Source: Capsicum annuum
Lineage: Eukaryota; Streptophyta; Magnoliopsida; Solanales; Solanaceae
Direction: 5' to 3'
Assembly: GCF_002878395.1 (NCBI RefSeq)
Contig: NC_061111.1
Coordinates: 25,808,682-25,872,681 of the forward strand
Length of the DNA: 64,000 bases
Shown here: positions 56,406 through 64,000 of the stretch, in pieces
Layout: every line of letters begins with the position of its first letter
How positions within the stretch are numbered: the stretch's first letter is position 1
Notes under the pieces: model-generated
Databases searched by the model: none
The model's input: only the letters and a program-made list of their open reading frames with translations
Told to the model about the DNA's origin: nothing
Position numbers and translations under genes: made by a program

Positions 56406-56906
56406 TATATAAGAAAGGTCAAAAAGTTAGAATTTCATTTCAACTCAAACTTTATCTAAATTTTAATTCAAATATCAATTCATTTTTTTCAGAAAAAAAA
56501 CTTTTTTTTACTCTTCCTTATCCTTGATTTTTAAAATATAATGTACATATTTTTTTTCTATAATTTTGTATTTAAATTAAAAGAAATATTTGAAATCAAT
56601 GAGATTTATCCAAATATTTTTTACAATTATCAATAATAAATAAAAGATGATCAGTTTGTTACTCATCCTCATCCTTATTATTTTATTTTATGTTTTCTGT
56701 TTTTCTCAATTATCTTCTTTTCTTTCTCTCTTTTTGTACTTATCTTTCATTTATGTAGTACTAATTCAACTCTTTATTTTGGGTGTATGGTTGAGGAAAA
56801 ATAGAAATGGAAAAATTACTTTTTTTCCTAATTTTTTCCTTTTTCCTTTATTATTATTACTACTAAGTTTTAAATAAAAAAAATTAAGATTGCTACAATT
56901 ACATGT

Positions 56907-56971
<65 letters not shown>

Positions 56972-57281
56972 ATTATTTGTTTTTGTAATATTATATTTTA
57001 TATAGTAATTAGATATATTTATAACATTGTAAAGAATTACATTATGAATAGTAAGAGTTCATTTAAAACTTTTAAATGTTAGGTTTCTAGTTTCAAACTA
57101 ATGATAATTTTTTTTAAAAAAAAAAGAAATCTAATATTTTCAAATCCAAATATCCTTATCTTTTAATTCAAAAATCTTATTACAATACTCTACTAACATT
57201 GTCTTAAAATTGCCATGTGGCTTATTTTTATGCTGCCACTTGACTTTTTTTTGTACTTCGTCGTCTTCTTTATAATATATA
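56406..57281. other. AT-rich spacer with ATT microsatellite
   Basis: A long ATT repeat at 56908-56977. The 76-codon hydrophobic frame at 56647-56877 comes from T-rich text and has no recognised family. Confidence 0.5.
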
Positions 57282-57720
57282 CTAGTATACGTACCCTCGT
57301 GATGCGCAGATAATTTTAAAATATTATTTTTAATCATTTCATATTGAAATGTCTTGTTCAAATATGTTACTAAATCATACTACCTTTTAAAAAAATTCAA
57401 CTATAATATTGTTTCTCAAATAAAAGGAGAGGGTGAACTACACCCCCACCCCTACCGCAACCACCACGTCCATATCCATCCCATACACCCCACCCCACCC
57501 TCAAGTTTTTCAAAAAATTAAAAATTCTAACCCCCCCCCCCCCCACCCAATCCCCTACCTCTAACCAAATCTACACAAAAAAAATCATTAGTCGTAAATA
57601 AATTATATTTTTTAATTTTTATTATATTATTTATAATTTAAATCTACAACGCCTCCATCATCCCCTCACCCCCACCCCCCACCCCTAAAAAAGAAATGTC
57701 GATTTACATTTTTAAATTTT
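57282..57720 (-). mobile_element. Helitron 3' end, minus orientation
   Basis: On the minus strand: GCGCATCACGAGGGTACGTA, then TACTAG, then T. This is the CTAG terminus with a degenerate hairpin. The 5' end (higher coordinate) was not identified, so the upper limit is arbitrary. C-rich tracts at 57440-57560 and 57650-57690 lie within. Confidence 0.45.
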
Positions 57721-57799
57721 TTTTTCGTGTTACGCACATAAGCAGTTGAGGTTTCTTATCTTTCATCTCAAAATATAGAACGTAGAATAGATAAATTTT

Positions 57800-58790
57800 G
57801 TTATGCATTATAAAATAAAAATTAGAAGAAGACTCCAAAATAATCTATTTTTTTAAGAATTTGTCTCTATTTAAAATTTAGTTATGCTTTCACATCTATC
57901 GAAATATAAATTTTATCTCATATTTAATTTTAATTCATTTTTTACTCAAATTTAGAAAAGATTATTAACTTTTCCTAAGAATTAAAAGGAATTCCATAAT
58001 GTATCTTGAATATTAATGTTAAAGAAAAAAGTAGAATCATAAATTCATAAAAACATAAGTATTTACTCATCATAGCTAAAAAAATACTTTTAAAAATTTA
58101 ATTTATTTCTTAACTTCTGTTTCATCGCCCATGATTTTTTCATTGTTTAGATTTATCTATTATATTACTTTAAATTATAGTTTCATATCAATATAAAATA
58201 TAAATAGTGATACTGCTATTTATTTAAATTATGATTTTTTGTTACTGAAAAATATAAATAAAAATATTGGCTAAGCATTTATTTACTTACACTTTTAGAA
58301 TTAATAATTTTGTGCAACAGGAAATTAAAATTGCTATTTTTTCATACATAATAGGAATGATAAATGAATTATAGATTGGAACAAGACTCTAATATAGTCC
58401 AATCAGTTATAAATCATTATGCTTTGAAATTCAAGTATAATACTTTCACCTCTATCAAATATAATTTTATCTCAAATTTTAAATTTTAGTTCCTTTATTA
58501 AATTTCAAAAAATTTGTTGAGTTTGTTCCAAGAGTCATAAGAAATTCAATAAGGTTAGAAAATTTCTTGAATGTAAATTTAAAGGACAAAGGTAAAATAA
58601 AAAATTCATTTATATAGATAAAAAATATAACTATGTAATCTGCGTACATCATGTTTAATTATACTTTAAGATATTATATTAAAAATTTATTTCTTAGGCT
58701 ATGATTTATTTTTATGCTTTTTTACTTCCTTCCTCTATATTATGAAACTAAATGACGCTCAAAATCACTAAAAAAAATAAATAAATGTAA
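57800..58790. repeat. Two diverged tandem copies, about 530-bp unit
   Basis: Parallel landmarks: TTTCACATCTATCGAAATAT (about 57890) and TTTCACCTCTATCAAATATA (about 58445); AGAATTAAAAGGAATTCCAT and GAGTCATAAGAAATTCAATA; and ATTTCTTAACTTCTGTTTCA and ATTTCTTAGGCTATGATTTA. No coding content. Confidence 0.55.
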
Positions 58791-58877
58791 ATTTGCAAGT
58801 AAAATTAAAAGAGGATAAATAAATTAAGATATCTCAATTTATATAAATCTGTTTTGTAATCCTCCTAATAAAGTAAA

Positions 58878-61692
58878 TGTAACGACCTGAAAATTTGATT
58901 AAATATGTGAAATTTGTGATTTTATGTGATTTAACTATTTTACCCCTCCCCATAGTTGTGTTATGGTATTTTAGGGTGTGGGAGTGGTTGACATGATTTT
59001 TGATGCATTTTGGTATCATTTATACTATATTGTGGTTTTTGACGGCTTCGAAAGCTTTATTTTGGACTAATGTGGATATATTTTGATTCGTCTGATGGAT
59101 GACCGAACGGACAACGCCAACAGCTCCGGAAAATCGATTTTAGACTAGTTAGACCTTTGGCTCGAGTCCCGATGTACCCGAGCTCATTTCAACCTATTGA
59201 TCGGAAAGTTGAAAAATTGGAAATATGGATGTGGGACCCACATTTGATCAAAACGACCTCGGATGGAAAATCTGACTTCGCCAGCAGATCCAAAATATTG
59301 ATTTTAAGGTGTTAGCATGTTTGGTATGATTTTACGGCTTTTAAATCTCATTTCGACCCTTGGTTTGGAAAATTATAATTTCGAGTTTCGGGGGTCAACT
59401 TTGTAAAATGACGTTCTTTTGAAAATATGATATCACCAACGCATCCGTAACTTTGAATTTAATATGTTTGTATAGTCCGTTTGCATGTATCGGACTATGA
59501 ACGAATCCTGGGCACCTCGTTGAAGTCCGAATTGAGTTTAAAAAAATAACTTTTTCTTTTGACAGCAGTGCAGAAAAATCTACATTGATAAATAACTTTT
59601 TTTTGACCTATTTTGCTCATTTTTCATCTTGTCTCTTGAGAATTAAACCCTAAATAGTTTGGGAGCTTAAAAGTGAAGCTTGTGGGAGCTTGGGAAGCTA
59701 GATTAACACCTTTTTCTTGGTTTTATTACGGATTAAAGGTAAGAATTCATCCTTTTCTTAATAATTTCTTAATAAATTTCTTAAAATCTTAGGGCATGAT
59801 TTTAAATCCAAATTTCACTCCTTTTCACTTGAATAATATTTTTATCTTATAATTACTAGCTTTTCATCAATTTAACTTTTAAAACAACTCCCTTGATTTT
59901 AACCCGGATTTCAAAGATTTTACCCGGTAAAGCTCAAAAATCGATTTAACTTGGGTTTTCAGCTGTAGGTTTCTAAAAATATGATAAACATATTTTTGAA
60001 ATAAAGTTTCAATTTTGCCTTTCTTTTTCGAAAACCCATTTTGAGGGTCCATTTTGACCCCGAATCAAAAGTAGTCATTATGGGTTTCGTTGGTTTTGTC
60101 TTAATGCGTAGATTTAATATTTGATATTTTTAGTAGAGTTCGGAATTGTTCGTGGAAAGTAAGGTCGCGGGTTCAAGTGTAGCGGACCGGTTTCAACTTT
60201 TGAGGTAGATTATGACTTAACTCTTCAGACTGGGTTGGGTAGTAAATGATGGTACAAAATGCAAGTTAAGGGTGAGAACTAATTATAAAAAATGGCTATC
60301 TATGTGTTGTGCCCATGTGGGGGCCTATATGTGATGTAACTATCGAAATTGAGATATTATATGATATGTTTGACCGTGTGGGATCCTATGTGATATTGAT
60401 AGCTTTGAATACGTGTGAATAATTATATTGTATTGTTTAATGTGACACTATTGATGTATTGTGATTATATTCATACTTTATTGGCATATGATATATGTGA
60501 AAATTCATAGATGAGACGAAAATAATAAGTAGATATTGGCTCACGTGGTTATGGGAATGTATCATTGTGGTTGTGTGTGGAAATATATCATGTGATTGGT
60601 TGTGAGCATTACATCTTGATAGCATACTCATTCATGAAACATTAGTACCACCGTAGCAACATCTGAGAAACACTGGCAACACCTTTTTAAAAAAATATTG
60701 TAAGACCTTATAAAACCCTTTCTGAGGGATATGTCAGAAAGAAGATATGAGATATGTGGATTATATATGGGTTGACGAACCCCCCATGGGTACTACGTCG
60801 GGAAGCTTTAGCTTCATAGGTGTATACGAAGATTGTGCGACTATCTCGGAGGTTGTGCAACAACCTCGTGCATCATCATCATCATCACCATCATCATCAT
60901 ATACATTGCACTTACTTTATTGTGTTTATGTTGTGTTGTATTTTCTTTTTGACTTGTCATCTATGTATTTGTTTTACCTTTCTTTACTTGTATTTGATGA
61001 TCTTGTATCTACATGTTCTCTCTTGTTCTATTTATATGTGACATAATTTATACTTGTATTCAATACCTTGGTGTGTTTTTATAATATATGTGACATATAT
61101 TAGAACTGTTACTGCAAGCGGTGTGGGCTACCGTTGTGGGACATTTTTTGATTGCAGGTGACATGCCCTTAGTGTATATTTTGTATGCTTTATTTAATAC
61201 TTTGCTTGGTCGGCCTATGATACCTGTTGAGTACAAGTGGACCGTACTCATGCCTACTGCGCCATTTCGGTATAGGTCCTAGCTCGAGTGCGCCTCAAAT
61301 TTCTTGACTTGGGCGATTGTTGGAGCTTCCAAGGTAGTGGTTGGATATTCATGCATCCGAAGTTCACCTCTATTTTTCTAAAGTAGCTATGTCTTTATTA
61401 GTATTCAGAGATAGATATTATTCCCTTTGTGATTATTTTTCCAATGTATTTGACTCTTAGATTGTATTAGTAGTTCTTACACTATTGACACCTGGTTTTG
61501 GGCATGATTGACATTTTGGATAAGTTCTTTTCGCATTGTTATGATTACTTATATGGTTCGGCTTTGTTCTAGAAGCCTTACAGTGGGATATTTCTGTCTT
61601 TTATTCTTTTCATATCAGTTTGGGTGATAGGCTTACTTGTCAAGGTACGCCGCGATAAGTGCCATTATGACCCTCATTTTTGGGTCATGACA
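58878..61692 (+). repeat. G2 5' LTR (2815 bp)
   Basis: Begins TGTAACGACCTGAAAATTTG and ends TTTTGGGTCATGACA. It matches the G1 LTR (reverse complement of 18687-21537) along its length. Preceding bases GTAAA (58873-58877) are the candidate target duplication. It carries a 99-codon frame (60747-61046) that corresponds to the 98-codon frame in G1. Confidence 0.9.
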
Positions 61693-61695
61693 AAT

Positions 61696-61707
61696 TGGTA
61701 TCAGAGC
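61696..61707 (+). other. G2 primer-binding site
   Basis: TGGTATCAGAGC, an exact match to the plant initiator-Met tRNA type, three bases after the LTR end. Confidence 0.9.
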
Positions 61708-62683
61708 AACCAGGTTTCATTGGTCTCAACGATTTAAGAATGAGATGTCTAATAGAGTTTTGCAGATTGGTACGTAGACGTCCGAATCTATCTTCGACAG
61801 GCTATAGGATGTTTTTAGGAAACTTTCCTTATTTTATTCCTTATCATGCAAATTCTTTCATATCTTATGTTTTGAGTTGTACTGCACTCTTTCTGCGCAG
61901 ATGGTGTGGCTTATACTATAAATCAGTTGAGAGATGCTGTGAGAAATTAATGGATATTATTTGTCAGTTTTAGGCTTGTTGATACTCCTGAGTTGTCATA
62001 GAATCAGTTTGCTAATGCCTTTTGGAGAGATTTGTACCTTTCAGTTGTGAGATCTTATGTGGGATGAGTTTGATCAATTGGAGCAGGACTCTATGACAGT
62101 TTTTTAGTATAAAGCATGCTTTCATGCCCTGTCCAGATATTCCTATAATAGCTTTTTCATCGAGTTTGGGAAGGTTATAAAGCTTGTGAAGGGTTTGGAT
62201 ATTTCTCTTTAGTTGGCTACATCTTAGATGATTATGCTTGAAGCTCCTCTTTAGAGTATTATGGATCACGATAATATGACAAAGGGTATTATTAGTGCAT
62301 CTCAGGGAGGCGCTAAAAAGGCATGATGTTTTGGTGAGTTTAGGAGTCAGACCTCTCGAGGTAGAGATTTTAGAGGATCTCATGGATACCATGGTAGGCC
62401 AGTACAGGTGATTTTATAGAGTTCAGCTGGTAGATCTTTTAGTTCACCAGTTCAGGGTGGCCGTTCGGGCTAAGTTGTACTTTCTCTTATTGAGATTGGT
62501 CATAGAGGTTGCTATGTGTGTGATGAGATTGGCCATGTGGCCAAAGACTGTTCTTGTCATGTGGTTAGAGCTATTCCTATTTCAGCTAAGAGAGGTAGGT
62601 GTTCTACTAAAGGTGCAAGAGGTAAGGATAGTAGAGCCTGTATTGGTGGTCGTGGGGCTACCGCCAGTTGGTAGTCGTGGATA

Positions 62684-63389
62684 GTGCTATGCTATCCAGT
62701 CAAATCTGAGATGGAGGCTTCTGATATTGTGATTACAGGTACCTTCCTCGTTTATTTTAGACTTGCATCTATATTATTTGATCCGGGATGGACTTTCTCC
62801 TATGTATCTATATATTTTACTTTGGGCTTTAATTCTGCTAGTGAGACTCCTTCCATGCCTATTCGTGTATCTACCCGGTAGGTAATTCTTTAGTGGTAGA
62901 TCAGGCGTACTGATATTGTGTTAGTTTTGTTGGGCGTGAGTCTTTGGTAGACTTGTTTGTGTTAGATATGGTCGATTTTGGTGTTATTTTAGGTATGGAT
63001 TGGTTGGATCCTCATTATGTTATCTTAGATTATTTTGCTAAGACTGTGACTTTAGCTTTGGCTGGTGTGACAAGGATACCTTGGAAGGGTACACCTAATT
63101 CGGGTCCTAAGAGGGTTATATCTTATGTTCAGGCTCGTAAATTGGTTGAGAGAGGATGTTTATGTTACTTGGCCATATTCATGACACCAGTATTATTTTT
63201 CCTCCTTTCTTGGATTCTGTTTGTGTCGTCCGTAAGTTTATAGATGTGTTCCCTATGGACTCTCCTAGTACGCCTTCAGATCGAGATATTGGTTTTATTA
63301 TTGATGTTGAGTCAGGCACCAAGCCCATTTTTATTCCTCCTTATAGGATGGCCCAAGCAGAGCTAAAAGAGCTGAAGGATCAGTTATAG
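62684..63389 (+). pseudogene. G2 protease and linker
   Basis: An open frame 62684-62881 contains the DPG active-site motif. 62944-63243 contains GVILGMDWLDPH, and 63156-63389 (another frame) contains the RT-leading PYRMAQAELKELKDQL. A frameshift lies near 63160-63240. G1's counterpart region (16245-16823) is unbroken. Confidence 0.82.
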
Positions 63390-63508
63390 GAGTCATTGGA
63401 TAAGAGATTTATTTGACCTAGTATTTCACCTTGGAGTGCGCTTGTTTTGTTTGTAAAGAGAAAGGATAGTTCAATGCGGATGTGTATTGATTATCGACGG
63501 TTGAATAA

Positions 63509-63889
63509 GTGATGGTTAAGAATAAGTATCATCTTCCTCGCATTGATGATTTGTTTGATCAGCTCCATGGTGTTGTGGTGTTTTTGAAGATTGATTTGAG
63601 GTCTGGTTATCACCAGTTGAGGATTGAATCTTTGGATATTCTAAAAACTGCTTTTCGGACTCGATATGGTCATTATGAGTTCTTGGTCATGTCATTGGAG
63701 TTGACCAATGCCCCTCCCGCGTTCATGGAGTTGATGAACCAAGTGTTTCGACCGTATCTTGACTCCTTTATTATTGTATTTATAGATGATATCTTGGTTT
63801 ATTCCAAGAGTGAGGTTGAGCATGAGGAGCATTTACGAATTGTGCTTCAGAGATTGAGGGATGAGAAGTTGTATGCAAAGTTCTCTTAG
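63509..63889 (+). pseudogene. G2 reverse transcriptase core
   Basis: 126 open codons: [54 protein letters not shown], and the catalytic [11 protein letters not shown]. It ends at a stop (TAG, 63887-63889) before the connection domain. The RT palm motifs are intact within it. Confidence 0.88.
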
Positions 63890-64000
63890 TATGAGTTTTG
63901 GTTGAAGTTTATTTCTTTCATGGGTCATGTGGAGACTAAGGAAGGTATTATGGTTGATCCAGCCAAGGTTGCAGTGGTTCATGACCGGACTAAACCTACT

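Larger units (their letters stand above)
61901..64000 (+). pseudogene. G2: Ty3/gypsy gag-pol, decayed, runs off the window
   Basis: Same family as G1. Gag begins near ATG 61901 and has lost much of its N-terminal half (it jumps quickly to FANAF- and DEFDQLEQDSMTVF-like text near 62000-62105). An intact zinc knuckle, CYVCDEIGHVAKDC, is at about 62510-62551. Protease active-site region: LFDPGWTFSYVS near 62778-62813 (usual DPGSTFSYV). Linker: [38 protein letters not shown] near 63588-63640, and [20 protein letters not shown] near 63775. Stops occur in gag, near 63388, 63415 and 63889. The element continues beyond 64000. Confidence 0.9.

Noticed and set aside
57282..58877. A complete minus-strand Helitron up to the G2 LTR
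   Set aside because: Only the 3' end (CTAG with hairpin) is visible. No TC start with the family 5' sequence was found before 58877, so only the end is annotated.
1..64000. Organelle DNA insertions, rRNA genes or viral insertions
   Set aside because: Looked for plastid/mitochondrial gene motifs, rRNA-like conserved strings and plant pararetrovirus or geminivirus motifs; none recognised. All reverse transcriptase sequences fit LTR retrotransposons or the LINE.

Overview
This window is AT-rich plant nuclear DNA, almost certainly from a dicot and most likely from the nightshade family (Solanaceae; pepper-like). The reasons are the Ty3/gypsy elements with initiator-Met tRNA primer sites, an RTE-type LINE, a tRNA-derived SINE, Helitrons of the TC...CTAG type, and two copies of a transposon-borne DUF1985/Ulp1-like gene family of a kind I associate with pepper and its relatives. 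The genus is inference from memory, not a database match. I see no intact ordinary host gene. Host-derived sequence is limited to a tetraspanin fragment (48.2-48.5 kb) and a papain-like cysteine protease fragment inside a Helitron (54.7-54.9 kb).

Layout. 1-3.2 kb: minus-strand Ty3/gypsy element with decayed gag/protease, primer site and one LTR. 3.2-3.5 kb: Stowaway-like MITE. 3.6-6.8 kb: decayed RTE LINE. 6.8-9.1 kb: MITE-like repeat and a Helitron. 9.6-12.4 kb: DNA transposon with about 340-bp inverted ends, holding a nested Helitron with a tandem array. 13.15 kb: start of a Helitron that continues at 53.35 kb. Between those points lies a 40-kb block bounded by an identical 5-bp duplication (ATATT) and by LTRs of one long-LTR family (called R here). 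Inside it: a truncated R 5' LTR (13.3-14.5), a truncated minus-strand gypsy element G1 (14.5-21.5), an inverted R copy with a non-coding interior (21.5-26), a SINE (26.4), a region of tandem arrays, hairpins and Ulp1-family genes (27-48 kb), the tetraspanin fragment, and the R 3' LTR (49.2-53.3) with its own clean Helitron insertion. 53.4-57.3 kb: more Helitron ends. 58.9-64 kb: plus-strand gypsy element G2, of the same family as G1, running off the window.

The most unusual part is 27-47.4 kb. A short palindrome, ATCTGTTGCAACAGAT, and its degenerate halves recur throughout unrelated sequence contexts: a 365-bp tandem array of nine units, a 185-208-bp tandem array, an 860-bp near-perfect hairpin, and the introns and flanks of two oppositely oriented Ulp1-like genes and a GRF zinc-finger gene. 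The conserved exons largely lack it. It behaves like a sequence that spreads within, or is amplified by, this cluster.

The coding remnants are mostly pseudogenes with stops and frameshifts. The only short intact open frames with gene-like context are a 71-codon coiled-coil protein (27.7-28.0 kb, with TATA box and 5' UTR intron) and the 92-codon tetraspanin piece, which is truncated. All coordinates of mobile-element edges were read by eye from terminal motifs. Those given to the base rest on visible termini; those described as approximate do not.
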